NCBI GenBank assembly: GCA_963807225.1
Contig: CAWEAD010000007.1
Location: 62,001 to 126,000, forward strand
Source: JAGVGT01 sp963807225
GTDB lineage: Bacteria; Desulfobacterota; Desulfobulbia; Desulfobulbales; JAGXFP01
Direction: 5' to 3'
DNA length: 64,000 bases
The position numbers and the translations under genes are program-made. How positions within the stretch are numbered: the first letter of the stretch is position 1; each line of letters begins with the position of its first letter. A model generated the notes under the pieces. It saw only the letters and a list, made by a program, of their open reading frames with translations. It searched no databases and was not told the origin of the DNA. Of the stretch, positions 38,057-47,539 are shown piece after piece.

Positions 38057-39016
38057 TTAATCAAGATAAACAATCTCGCCGCTGTTCTGGCTGACCAGAT
38101 TGCCGTCCGGCAGACGGATGAGCAGGTTGCCGGCGGCGCTCAACCCTTCCGCCACCCCTTCGAACATCGGCTCCCGCTGCACGTCATAGCCGAAAAGGAC
38201 CCGACGCCCCAGGGTATCGGAGAGGGAGAGCCAGTTGTCGACCAGGAGATGCTTGCGCTTGCCCAGCAGAGCGGCGAATTCTTCCGGATCGGAGAGTGAG
38301 TTGGCATCGCTCTCGGCCAGCAGCCGCATTTCTTCGAAATGGAGGAGACCGAGGTTCCAGGCCAGTTTGGCCAGGAACCGCCCGGCCAGCCGGTTGATAT
38401 CGACCTCGTGCGCCACAAGCTGCTTGAGGGAGACGGCCTGTCCCTCAAGCTCCGGTGGAAAGGTCTCGTTATTGACGTTGATGCCGATGCCCAGAAGGAT
38501 ATACTCCTCGCCGCTGACCGGCCCGCGCATGGTCTCGGTAAGGATGCCGCAGATCTTGCGGCCATTGGCGTGCACATCGTTGACCCACTTGACCCGGGCC
38601 TCGGGATACTCCTCGCGGATAGCCTCGCCGGCGGCAGCCCCGGTGGCCAGGGTGTAAAGGTTGCTCGACACCGGCAGCAGGGTATTGACCAGGACCACGG
38701 TCATCCACAACCCGCCCGGCGGGGCGTGCCAGAAACGCTGGAAACGGCCGCGGCCGCTGGACAGCTGGTTGGCGATAATCACCAGGCCGGAGGGAAAGGA
38801 ACGGTCACTGTTCTCGTGTTCGCGAATCAGGGCGCGGGCGGCATCCATGCCCCGCTCCAAGCGGTCGTGCCGGTGGATGGAGGTGGTGGCCATGGCGCCG
38901 TAGCGAAAAACTTTCAGTACGGTTTCCACCGGGAAAGAGAGGTTACGCAGGGGGATTTCCTCTTCCCTGATGTACTGCTCAACCAGGGTCGGGGAGAGTG
39001 CGGTGACTAGTCCCAT
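38057..39016 (-). CDS. Biotin--[acetyl-CoA-carboxylase] ligase
   Basis: The 319-residue enzyme activates biotin to biotinyl-AMP and attaches it to the carrier Lys. QLSSGRGRFQRFWHAPPGG is the biotinyl-AMP loop (GRGRxxR type), KWVNDVHANGRKICGILTE the biotin-binding strand and GIGINVNNETFP the third motif. There is no N-terminal DNA-binding domain; the first 60 residues are unusual. It overlaps the carrier gene by ten bases and is the last gene of the carboxylase operon, so it is probably dedicated to that carrier. Confidence 0.88.
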   Translation of the reverse strand: MGLVTALSPTLVEQYIREEEIPLRNLSFPVETVLKVFRYGAMATTSIHRHDRLERGMDAARALIREHENSDRSFPSGLVIIANQLSSGRGRFQRFWHAPPGGLWMTVVLVNTLLPVSSNLYTLATGAAAGEAIREEYPEARVKWVNDVHANGRKICGILTETMRGPVSGEEYILLGIGINVNNETFPPELEGQAVSLKQLVAHEVDINRLAGRFLAKLAWNLGLLHFEEMRLLAESDANSLSDPEEFAALLGKRKHLLVDNWLSLSDTLGRRVLFGYDVQREPMFEGVAEGLSAAGNLLIRLPDGNLVSQNSGEIVYLD

Positions 39017-39654
39017 TCAGCCTTGACGCGGGTGATGATTTTCTCGATCATGGGCATTTTTTCCTTCGGACAGATGCCGATCAGGGTTTCCCCCTGTTCG
39101 AAGCTGTCGCCGGGATTGAAATATACCGAGTGAATCAAACCCGGCTCGCCCTCATAGAACACCGGCGACTCCCTTTTCATCAGCGACATGGTGAAAAGTT
39201 CCTCGCCGGTCTTGATCTGCACCTGACGCTGGCCGTACTTGTCGATCCGGGACTGGATGTCCATGGCGAAAAAGTACTTGGCCCGCTCCGGGGCCTTGAC
39301 CTGGAAGAGCACCTTCTTAAGGATCTTATCGATGATCTCCCGTTTCTTCAGGGGATGCTTGATGGTGATGATCTTCTCGCCGGCCTCGACGAATTGGCCT
39401 TCCAGGTCGGTACGGACCGAAGCGATTTCGCCGTTGGTGTTGGAGTGGAAGGGCTTGAGATTGCGCTCCCGGTTGAGTTCGTAAAGCGCGGTGCCACGGA
39501 TGTGCCGCCATTCGCCGCTGGGGCCTTCCACCTGTGAACCGGGCTCTACCTGGAAACGCAGCCTTCCGGTGTGCATGGTGTGCACATCGATATACTCGAA
39601 GGGGTCGCTCCGGTAATTATTGATGATCTCGTCGAAATCTATCTCGTCATGCAT
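39007..39654 (-). CDS. Biotin carboxyl carrier-like subunit with non-canonical site
   Basis: This 215-residue protein has two lipoyl/biotinyl-like folds: one near 75-100 (GEIASVRTDLEGQFVEAGEK) and a C-terminal one. The C-terminal domain aligns with BCCP around SLMKRESPVFYEGE, where Lys160 takes the place of the biotinylated Lys of EAMKM. The following GLIHSVYFNPGDSFEQGETL matches the second half of the BCCP hammerhead. It lies between the transferase and biotin ligase genes. Biotinylation at Lys160 is inferred. Confidence 0.65.
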   Translation of the reverse strand: MHDEIDFDEIINNYRSDPFEYIDVHTMHTGRLRFQVEPGSQVEGPSGEWRHIRGTALYELNRERNLKPFHSNTNGEIASVRTDLEGQFVEAGEKIITIKHPLKKREIIDKILKKVLFQVKAPERAKYFFAMDIQSRIDKYGQRQVQIKTGEELFTMSLMKRESPVFYEGEPGLIHSVYFNPGDSFEQGETLIGICPKEKMPMIEKIITRVKAEWD

Positions 39655-39664
39655 GGAATCGGCC

Positions 39665-41920
39665 TTAACGATAGTAGAGCTTGCTGCTGCCCATGGTCAG
39701 CAGACACTTATGCAGGTTGCGGCGAAACTCGCGCCGGTCCCAGATTCCCTGGATATGTCCACGGCGCAGGGCGTTCTTGGCGCTGTGGTAATCGGGTGGT
39801 ACTTCCTGGCCGGTGGTGTCGCGGATGACCCGTGGTCCGGCGAAGCCCAGGCGGGTGGAGCGGATGGCGAACTGGTAATGGGAACAACCCAGAAAGCTGG
39901 CCACCGGCCCGGCATAGGAATTGTTGTCGTAAACCACGATATAGAGGCCGCCGGCATCGATGTATTCGCGCACCGCCATGGTACACTTGGGCATCTGGAT
40001 CACCCCCAGGGTGCCTTCCTGGATGCGGATGCCGCCGGTGGTGTGAACGTAAGACAAGAGCGGGCGTCTTTTCAGCTTGGCCACCTCGCAGGCCAGGACG
40101 AATTTTTCACCCTCGGCGGCGCCGACCGTGCCGTTACGGAAATCGCTGTAGAGCATGGTCGTTACCACGTCGAGACCCATAACCTTGGCCTCGAAGGTGA
40201 TATTGGCGCAGTTGCGTCCGGTCTGGCTGCGGGCCTGCTTGAGCTTCTTGTCCAACCCTTCGTAATTCAGGGAATTGATCGAGCGAATCTCGCTGTTGAA
40301 CTCGCGGATCGAATCGCGGTCGAACAGGTTTTTCAGATACCACTCATACTCCAGGGGGAAATGATGCCCGCAGGCTTCGCAAACCCCGCAGAATTCGCCG
40401 TACAGGTCGGGCACCCAGAGATCCTTGCAGCCGTAACGGTAGCTGTTCGGACAGGTGACGGTCCGATCCTCGTTGGCCAGAGGGCTGGTGTAGATGTCGC
40501 CGAAATCGGCCTCGGACTCGGCGCCGCCCCGGTTTATCGACGGTCGGGCGCTGCGGTAATCCGGTTTGCGGGAGATGAAATCGTAAGCGGCGGTCAGGGG
40601 GGCGGTGATCCGCTTGATGAAAACCGAACTCTCACCGGAGACATCCTTCATCAGACGTTGGGCGAATTTCTGCTGGGCCCGGACGATATCGTAGCGGAAG
40701 CCGTAAAAGGCCTGGGCCACGCCGGTCTTGATCTTGCGGACCAGGGCGGTCGAGGGGGCCGGCATGCCGCTGAAACCCTGGGAGGCCATGTTGCGATACT
40801 TGCGGGAGCGCAGGGCCAGCAGACGCTTGACTTCCTCGGGGTTCAGGTCCCAGGAAACGTCGACGTGCGGCTCTCTGTCAGTATCCGCCTCCTCGACCTT
40901 CTTCATCGTGACTTCGTAGGCCCGGAATGAACGAAGGCTCTTGGTCTTCAAAACCACCTCATCGGTGGCCCTGATCATCTCGAACTTCAGATTTTTGAAG
41001 AAGGCGAAATCGTCGCGCCTGGCCCCCAGTAGCGGCTCATCGACTATTCGATCGATGGTGCCGTTCTTGAGATTATCACTGGCGGTAATTTTCAGCCGTT
41101 CGGCGCAACCCTCGACCAATTCTTTCGGCAATTTCTCAACGTCGCGGATCTTACCCTCAATGGCGGCGGCACCCTCGGGTGAGATCACCGAATAGTAGCC
41201 GTGCGAGAACATCAGCCTGACGTCTGCCAAGCCCACCGCTTCGGCCCCGCCGGAACCGCCCTCGGAAATAACCGAGACCATCGGCACACCCAGCTTGGCC
41301 ATGAAGTAAAGGTTACGGGCGATCTGCTGACCGGCGCCGGGGTAGTCCTCGATCGGGAAGGAGCCGGGGGTAAAGATGTAAAAATGGATGGGAATGCCCT
41401 CGGTCTGGGCCACCCGCATATAGCGCAGGGCCTTCTCGTTGCCCCAGGGCCTGCTGCAGCCGCCGTTGCGGAACTCCTCGCCATGGCCTTTCTCATGGCC
41501 GATGACCATGACCTGCTGGGTGTAACTTTTGTTCTTGACCTGCCGGACGATGGTGGCCTTGGCGCAGACCATGGAGGGATCGATGCTGATCTCCTCCAGA
41601 CCGCCAAGTTCGGTGTACTCGTCGTAGACGTTTTCCAGCACGTCCTTGAGGGTAAAGCGCAAGGGGCTGCGGACGATCCGGACCCGTTCCATCGGGGCGA
41701 GGTTCTCCTCGGCCCGTTCCTCCAGGAACTGGACGGCGTCCTCAATCTTGCGGATTTCGGCCAGAACTTCTTCCAGATCAATATCATAGAAGTTGGTCCT
41801 GATCCTGGCCAGCTTCTCCTGCAGACCGGAGATATTGCCCCAGTCAGCCCCTTCCTTGAGCCAGGACAGGTAACTGATCCGGTCTTCAACCTTGAGGATT
41901 CTTTTTCTGATGTCTTCCAT
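39665..41920 (-). CDS. Acetyl-CoA carboxylase carboxyltransferase, AccA-AccD fusion
   Basis: The 751-residue protein joins the alpha part first and the beta part second. Residues about 1-330 are AccA-like (IGHEKGHGEEFRNGGCSRPW, then VISEGGSGGAEAVGLADVRL, YSVISPEGAAAI). Residues about 400-751 are AccD-like, with a Cys cluster FCGVCEACGHHFPLE and PLLSYVHTTGGIRIQEGTLG. It would transfer CO2 from carboxybiotin to acetyl-CoA. The order is the reverse of usual AccD-AccA fusions. It follows accC by 17 bases and precedes the carrier by ten. Confidence 0.85.
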   Translation of the reverse strand: MEDIRKRILKVEDRISYLSWLKEGADWGNISGLQEKLARIRTNFYDIDLEEVLAEIRKIEDAVQFLEERAEENLAPMERVRIVRSPLRFTLKDVLENVYDEYTELGGLEEISIDPSMVCAKATIVRQVKNKSYTQQVMVIGHEKGHGEEFRNGGCSRPWGNEKALRYMRVAQTEGIPIHFYIFTPGSFPIEDYPGAGQQIARNLYFMAKLGVPMVSVISEGGSGGAEAVGLADVRLMFSHGYYSVISPEGAAAIEGKIRDVEKLPKELVEGCAERLKITASDNLKNGTIDRIVDEPLLGARRDDFAFFKNLKFEMIRATDEVVLKTKSLRSFRAYEVTMKKVEEADTDREPHVDVSWDLNPEEVKRLLALRSRKYRNMASQGFSGMPAPSTALVRKIKTGVAQAFYGFRYDIVRAQQKFAQRLMKDVSGESSVFIKRITAPLTAAYDFISRKPDYRSARPSINRGGAESEADFGDIYTSPLANEDRTVTCPNSYRYGCKDLWVPDLYGEFCGVCEACGHHFPLEYEWYLKNLFDRDSIREFNSEIRSINSLNYEGLDKKLKQARSQTGRNCANITFEAKVMGLDVVTTMLYSDFRNGTVGAAEGEKFVLACEVAKLKRRPLLSYVHTTGGIRIQEGTLGVIQMPKCTMAVREYIDAGGLYIVVYDNNSYAGPVASFLGCSHYQFAIRSTRLGFAGPRVIRDTTGQEVPPDYHSAKNALRRGHIQGIWDRREFRRNLHKCLLTMGSSKLYYR

Positions 41921-41937
41921 TAATTCCCGGATGCTCC

Positions 41938-43344
41938 TCAGAAGGTCAGGAGACGGTCAAAATTGTCGTTCAAATAGGCCAGGTTGGTGTTGATTTGCTC
42001 TCCGGCCGCGTTTTGGCCTTCGATTGCCACATCCTGGAGGAACTGCCGGCCGCGCGCCTTGGCCTCGGCCATGGAATCGCCCCAAACCAGGGCCAGGGCC
42101 AGGTTGGGATCATAGTCGCTGGGAATCACATAGGGCCGATCGGAAGGGACATGGGTATAGACCGCCGACCAATCGTAGCTGGGATAGTCGAACTTGGTGA
42201 TGGTGCCGATCCAGGGGGTGAAACCACGCTTGGGATCCTCGGCGACGATGCGCATCTCGATGCTGGCCCCCCGAAACTCTATATTTTCCTGACTGTAACC
42301 AAGTTTATCGCCCAGGGCCAGGCGGATCTGCTCGCGGATCAGATTGGGTTGTTTGCCCTTCAGGTAGCTGATCCGGGCCGAAACGTCGTTTTCCACCTGG
42401 ATTCGGGTGTTGACCTCCAGCAGGTAGGGGCGGCCGTCGCGGGCCACGATCCATTCCCAGGTGCCGACATTGTCGTAGCGCACGTGGGCGGCCAGCTTCA
42501 AGGAATAGTCGACGATCTGGTCCTGGATTTCCCGGGCCGGGAAGTCATAGGCGAAACAGCTGTCGTCGAAACCGGGCGCCGCCTCCAGCCGCTTCTGCCG
42601 GCCGGTGGATTGGATGGTGCAGTTCCGGGTGCCGAAATGAACCCGTTCGCCATGCCGGCTGCAGAGGATCTGGACCTCCAGATGGTTGTAATCGCGCAAA
42701 CACTGCTCGATCAAAACCCCGCCGTCGCCGAACTGGCGCTTGGCGTAATTCTGCACCTGCCGGTAAACCCGGCGGAAGTGCTCGATCTGGTAGACCTCTT
42801 CGATGCCCATACCGCCGCCGCCGGCCGCCGCCTTGACCAGAATGGAGGGGTTGCGGATCTCCATCTCCAGCTGGTCGTTCAGGAGCTGACGGGCGATATC
42901 CTCGGCGTCCATCTCGTTATAGATCGGCGCATCGGTGCCTGGAATGGTGGGGATGCCCAGCCTTTTCGCCACTCGTTTGGTATTGATCTTGTCGCCCAGA
43001 TCGCGGATCACTTCCCAATTCGGGCCGATGAAGGTCAGAGGCCGATCGCGGACCGTGACCCTTCGGGCGAAACGGAAATCCTCCGAGAAAAACCCGTAGC
43101 CGGGGTGGATGGCCGTACAGTTGGTATGGTCGGCCACGGCCAGAATGTCGTTGGGATCGGTATAGCTGGAGATGCGCCAGGCGTTATTGCGGTTGCTCTC
43201 GCTGTCGATATTGAGCCTGACGTGTTTGGAATCCTCGTCAGCCGGGGTATAGACCACTACGTAATCGAGGCCCAGGTCCTTGCAGGCTTCCATGATTCGC
43301 AGGGCAATTTCACCACGGTTGGCGATCAGTACTTTTTCTTTCAA
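41938..43344 (-). CDS. Biotin carboxylase subunit
   Basis: The 468-residue ATP-grasp enzyme carboxylates biotin. KVLIANRGEIALRIMEACKD is the N-terminal biotin-carboxylase motif, AIHPGYGFFSEDFRFAR follows, the glycine loop is VKAAAGGGGMGIE, and the catalytic segment reads EVNTRIQVENDVSARISYLK. In classical AccC that last segment is QVEHPVTE, so this is a divergent branch. It is first in the operon, 230 bases downstream of a good promoter. Confidence 0.88.
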   Translation of the reverse strand: MKEKVLIANRGEIALRIMEACKDLGLDYVVVYTPADEDSKHVRLNIDSESNRNNAWRISSYTDPNDILAVADHTNCTAIHPGYGFFSEDFRFARRVTVRDRPLTFIGPNWEVIRDLGDKINTKRVAKRLGIPTIPGTDAPIYNEMDAEDIARQLLNDQLEMEIRNPSILVKAAAGGGGMGIEEVYQIEHFRRVYRQVQNYAKRQFGDGGVLIEQCLRDYNHLEVQILCSRHGERVHFGTRNCTIQSTGRQKRLEAAPGFDDSCFAYDFPAREIQDQIVDYSLKLAAHVRYDNVGTWEWIVARDGRPYLLEVNTRIQVENDVSARISYLKGKQPNLIREQIRLALGDKLGYSQENIEFRGASIEMRIVAEDPKRGFTPWIGTITKFDYPSYDWSAVYTHVPSDRPYVIPSDYDPNLALALVWGDSMAEAKARGRQFLQDVAIEGQNAAGEQINTNLAYLNDNFDRLLTF

Positions 43345-43533
43345 GACGCTCCCCCACTCTGCCGGTGAGGCTGATTGGATTTGACCACGGGCTTGCCGCC
43401 GAATCGAGTTGGCCGAGCCAGCCCGAACCGACTCGAAACGCCTTTCCCATCATTAAATCCAGATGTTACCAGAAAGGGGTCGACCGTGCCCAGAAAATTA
43501 ACCGGCACCATTCCGGACGGTTGTCCACATACT

Positions 43534-43551
43534 GTAAACCTTCAAGGTTAC
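43534..43551 (-). promoter_or_regulatory. Near-palindrome at the carboxylase transcription start
   Basis: GTAAACCTTCAAGGTTAC is a near-perfect inverted repeat located just downstream of the minus-strand promoter. It could be a regulator-binding site controlling fatty acid synthesis. No cognate regulator is in the window. The rest of 43345-43722 shows nothing beyond this and the promoter. Confidence 0.35.
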
Positions 43552-43568
43552 AACGAAAAGTGCCGCCC

Positions 43569-43597
43569 TATATAACGATATTGGCTCGAACAGTCAA
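43569..43597 (-). promoter_or_regulatory. Sigma-70 promoter for the acetyl-CoA carboxylase operon
   Basis: Read on the minus strand, TTGACT (43597-43592) and TATATA (43574-43569) are separated by 17 bases. It leaves a leader of roughly 215 bases ahead of accC. Confidence 0.65.
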
Positions 43598-43722
43598 TTT
43601 TTTTCTGGGAAACGAGATTTTAATTGTTTGAAGATGCTCCATGTGTAATTATAGCCACGATGACAATCGACCACGACGACAAACTACCCCCTGCCCCGCT
43701 ACGCCTGACTCATCCCTGACCC

Positions 43723-44583
43723 ATGGAACAGGACCCTCCTCAACCCTCGCCTAACAGCGATACTTCGATATTCAAGCGCTTTCTGGAGTTACTCGGTTTT
43801 GCCCGGACCATCGAATCGGCCGAGGAACTGGAACAGGGCATTCAGGACCTGATCGACGATGGTGAAGAACAGGGCTTGATCTCCCACCAGGAAGGGCAGA
43901 TGATCCATTCCATCCTGGAGTTTCGCGGCACCCTCGCCAAGGAGATCATGACCCCCGGCGCCGAGATGGTGACCATTACCGCCGACACTTCCTACGACGA
44001 GATGATCGGACTGAGCATCGCCAAGGGCTTCTCCCGGATCCCGGTCTATGAGGATATCCCCGACAACATTATCGGCATCCTCTACGTCAAGGATCTGCTC
44101 AGATATGTGAACTCGGTCGACAAACCCACCGCCCGGGATCTGGCCAAACCGGCCTATTTCGCCCTGGAGACCCAACGCATCGTCCAGTTGCTGCGCGATT
44201 TCCAGGCCAAGAAGGTTCATCTGGCCATCATCACCGACGACTTCGGCAGCGTCCGCGGCCTGGCCTCGCTGGAAGACGTGCTGGAGGAAATCGTCGGCGA
44301 GATCAACGATGAATCAGACCAGCCGGAAACCAATTGGCTGGTGGTGGCCGAGAACACCATTGTCGCCGACGCCAAGATCGACCTGGAAGAAGTGGAGGAA
44401 TATTTCAAGACCTCACTGCCCGAAGGCCCTTACGAATCGGTGGGCGGACTGGTTATCCACCGGCTCGGCCATCTGCCGAAGATCAAGGAATCGGTGCGAG
44501 CCGGCAACCTTTACTTCCAGGTTCTGGCCGCTACCAAGCGCCGGGTCATCAAGGTCAAGATCTCCACCGAACCGCTCAATTAA
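43723..44583 (+). CDS. CorC/HlyC family CBS-domain protein
   Basis: The 286-residue protein starts with a helical stretch ending in ISHQEGQMIHSILEFRG, then has paired CBS domains (EIMTPGAEMVTITADTSYDE, and VHLAIITDDFGSVRGLASLE) and a C-terminal CorC_HlyC domain with ESVGGLVIHRLGHLPK. It has no membrane domain, as in E. coli CorC/YbeX. The ybeX-lnt order seen here, with phoH and ybeY a few kilobases on, mirrors the ybeZYX-lnt cluster, which supports a ribosome or envelope-linked role. Confidence 0.9.
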   Translation: MEQDPPQPSPNSDTSIFKRFLELLGFARTIESAEELEQGIQDLIDDGEEQGLISHQEGQMIHSILEFRGTLAKEIMTPGAEMVTITADTSYDEMIGLSIAKGFSRIPVYEDIPDNIIGILYVKDLLRYVNSVDKPTARDLAKPAYFALETQRIVQLLRDFQAKKVHLAIITDDFGSVRGLASLEDVLEEIVGEINDESDQPETNWLVVAENTIVADAKIDLEEVEEYFKTSLPEGPYESVGGLVIHRLGHLPKIKESVRAGNLYFQVLAATKRRVIKVKISTEPLN

Positions 44584-44854
44584 CCTTACCGGTCATCAAA
44601 ACCCCTAAGAGATCAACTCCGCGAAGCAGTCCCGGCGAAGACTTCGATCCTGCCTTTCCCTGAATCATTACCTTAAATTAGATATTTTTGCTCGCGGAGG
44701 CTCTCCTCGCAATCTATGGAATATCGCTCAATTCAACCGGCTGGCGGAACAGATAAGGGTTGAATTGAACCGGGCCACTGATTATCTTTGCAATTTTGTC
44801 AGTCGCGGCCGGATGGCTTGCGACTGTCTCTCTCTAAGCAACTGGTGATCCGGC

Positions 44855-46423
44855 TTGACCTCTCCCAAACTATCCGGCCGGCGATGGGCCGGGGCCGTTC
44901 TCTCCGCCCTGCTGCTCTTCCTCGCCTCGCCCGGTCTGATCGAATACACCCCGTTGGCCTGGCTGGCCCTGGTGCCGCTGCTGGCCACCCTGAGTCGACC
45001 CGGCACCACCCCCGGGCAAGCGGCCCGCCTGGGGCTGATCACCGGCCTGATTTATTATCCCCTGCAGCTTTACTGGATATTGATTGTCCTGGGCCGTTAC
45101 GGCAACCTGTCGCTCTGGTTGACCCTGCCGGTTCTTGGCCTCCTGGCCCTCTATATGAGTCTCTACCTGGTCGGTTTCGCCACCTTGACCAGCCGAATTG
45201 AAGGGCGCCCCTGTCTGCTCTGGCTGGCCCCGACCATCTGGGTCGGTCTGGATTGGCTGCGTTCATGGCTCTTCACCGGTTTCCCCTGGCTGGACCTGGG
45301 TTATACCCAGTACCGTTACCCGGAGCTGATCCAGGTCGCCGACCTCGTCGGCCATCATGGCGTGACCTTTCTGATCGTCATGGTCAACGCCATCCTGGCC
45401 CTGGCAGTCCGCGACTTCCCCGAAAAGCTTTTCCGGCCTTCCCGCCCGAGCCCGGCCCTGGTCTCGGCCCTGCTGTTTCTGGCCCTGGCGGTCGGTTATA
45501 ATCTGGTCCGCTACAGCATGATCGAGTCCGCGATAAGTGGGGCCGAAAGCCTGAAGGTCGCGGTGGTTCAGGGCAATATCGAACAGGATGAAAAATGGCG
45601 GCCGGGAACCAGAGAAACCACTCTCGATAAGTATTTGCGTCTGACCGAGCTGGAACTGGCAAAAAACTCGCCAAGCCTGGTGGTCTGGCCCGAGACCGCC
45701 ATGCCTTTCTACCTGCTCGAGTCATCCGGCCTGCTCAAAGTCGAGAATCTGGCAATCAGAGCCGGGGCCGATATCCTCACCGGCGCCCCACACCGGGAAG
45801 TTGACCGCACCGGTAAATTCTACAATTATTACAACAGCGCCTTCCTCATTAACCGGCGCGGCATAGTGGTCGGCCGTTACGACAAAGAGCATCTGGTGCC
45901 CTTCGGCGAATATGTTCCCCTTAAGAAGCTGCTCTTCTTTCTGGGTCCGCTGGTCGAAGCCGTCGCCGATTTCAGCCCGGGCACCGATCTGCGACCAATC
46001 CCTTGTCAGAACACCAGAGTTGGGGTATTAATCTGCTTCGAAAGCATCTTCCCGGATTTGGCCCGCCGCCAGACCGAAGCCGGGGCCGGACTCCTGGTCA
46101 ACCTGACCAACGATGCCTGGTATGGTCGTTCCAGCGCTCCCTGGCAACATCTGTCCATGGCGGTCTTCCGAGCCGTGGAAAACCGGCGCAGCCTGGCGCG
46201 GGCGGCCAACACCGGAGTCAGCGGTTTCATCGATCCCCTGGGCGGGTTGCACCGGTTGTCGCCGTTGTTCGAAGAATATACCGGCTCCATGTCCCTGCCG
46301 CTGCTGCGGACAATGACCTATTTCACCGGCCACCGGGGATACCTGGCCGGTCCGCTTTGTCTGGTCCTGACCATGCTGCTGGGTGTGGTCCTGATATTCA
46401 GAAAGTCGACAATCCCTTGCTGA
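44855..46423 (+). CDS. lnt: Apolipoprotein N-acyltransferase
   Basis: The 522-residue inner-membrane enzyme adds the third acyl chain to lipoproteins. About six membrane segments precede a nitrilase-type domain with the catalytic triad in VVWPETAMPF (Glu), GRYDKEHLVPFGEY (Lys) and GVLICFESIFPDLARR (Cys). A final membrane helix ends the protein. The start TTG 44855 is used because no in-frame ATG lies nearby and it gives MTSPKLSGRRW. The 271 bases upstream show no gene. Confidence 0.93.
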   Translation: MTSPKLSGRRWAGAVLSALLLFLASPGLIEYTPLAWLALVPLLATLSRPGTTPGQAARLGLITGLIYYPLQLYWILIVLGRYGNLSLWLTLPVLGLLALYMSLYLVGFATLTSRIEGRPCLLWLAPTIWVGLDWLRSWLFTGFPWLDLGYTQYRYPELIQVADLVGHHGVTFLIVMVNAILALAVRDFPEKLFRPSRPSPALVSALLFLALAVGYNLVRYSMIESAISGAESLKVAVVQGNIEQDEKWRPGTRETTLDKYLRLTELELAKNSPSLVVWPETAMPFYLLESSGLLKVENLAIRAGADILTGAPHREVDRTGKFYNYYNSAFLINRRGIVVGRYDKEHLVPFGEYVPLKKLLFFLGPLVEAVADFSPGTDLRPIPCQNTRVGVLICFESIFPDLARRQTEAGAGLLVNLTNDAWYGRSSAPWQHLSMAVFRAVENRRSLARAANTGVSGFIDPLGGLHRLSPLFEEYTGSMSLPLLRTMTYFTGHRGYLAGPLCLVLTMLLGVVLIFRKSTIPC

Positions 46424-46435
46424 AGGAGAATCAAA

Positions 46436-47531
46436 ATGTCCGCCGAACTAAGACAGAGACTGCTGGAACAGAAAGAGCGCCTCACCACCTTACGGGGGCA
46501 TCTTTGAATTAGATGTCAAGAAGGAACGCATAGCCGAACTGGAGCAACTGACCATGGAGCCGGCCTTCTGGAACGACCAGGACCGGGCCCGAACTATTCA
46601 GAAGGAACAGGGCTGGCTCAAGGACGTAGTGGGCGACTGGGAAAGCTGCCAGGAAGCCTGGGAAGAGGCCGAGCTCTTGTTGCAACTGGCCACGGAGGAG
46701 CACGACCCGGAGGCTGAAAAAGAGGTGGCGCACCAGCTCGACAAGCTGGAAAGCAAGCTTGACGCCACCGAACTGGAGTGCATGTTCACCGGCGAGCACG
46801 ACGCCAACAACGCCTTGCTGACCATCCACGCCGGGGCCGGCGGCACCGAAGCCCAGGACTGGGTCTCCATCCTCCTGCGCATGTACCTGCGCTGGGCCGA
46901 AAATAACGGCTTCAAGACCGAGATCCTCGATCAGCTCCCCGGCGACGAGGCCGGTATCAAGAGCGTTACGGTCATGGTCACCGGTCGATACGCATATGGC
47001 TACCTGCGCTCCGAGATGGGAATCCACCGGATGGTCCGCATTTCCCCCTTCGACGCCAGCGGTCGCCGCCACACCTCCTTCGCCTCGGTCTTCATTTTTC
47101 CCGAGCTGGACGATACCATCAACGTGGAGATCAACGACAAGGACTTGCGCATCGATACTTACCGGGCCAGCGGCGCCGGCGGTCAGCACGTTAACAAGAC
47201 CAGTTCCGCCATCCGCATCACCCACCTGCCCTCCGGCATCGTGGTGCAGTGTCAGAACGAACGTTCCCAGCACCGCAACAAGGACACCGCCATGAAGATG
47301 TTGAAATCCCATCTCTACGACCGGGAAAGACGGCTGCAGAAGGAATCGCAACAGGAACTGCACGGAGACAAGAAGGAGATCGGCTGGGGCAGCCAGATCC
47401 GCTCCTACGTCATGCAGCCCTACCGTCTGGTCAAGGATCATCGGACCAACACCGAGGTCGGCAACGTCGACAGCGTCATGGACGGACACCTGGAGCCCTT
47501 CATCAAGGCCTTTCTGCTCTGGCAGAACTGA
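46436..47531 (+). CDS. prfB: Peptide chain release factor 2 (programmed +1 frameshift)
   Basis: RF2 terminates at UGA and UAA. ATG 46436, after AAGGAG, encodes 23 residues ending GHL, then reaches an in-frame TGA at 46505-46507. Reading resumes in the +1 frame from GAA at 46506, giving ELDVKKERIAEL and a 364-residue protein. The SPF stop-codon motif is in RISPFDASGRRHTSF and the catalytic GGQ in GAGGQHVNKTSSAIR. The coding region is thus 46436-46504 joined to 46506-47531. Confidence 0.96.
46493..46507 (+). promoter_or_regulatory. prfB programmed frameshift site
   Basis: CGGGGG acts as an internal ribosome-site-like element three bases before CTT TGA. This is the conserved autoregulatory signal: low RF2 lets the ribosome slip by one base at CTT and complete RF2. 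Confidence 0.93.
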
Positions 47532-47539
47532 TTCCGCGG

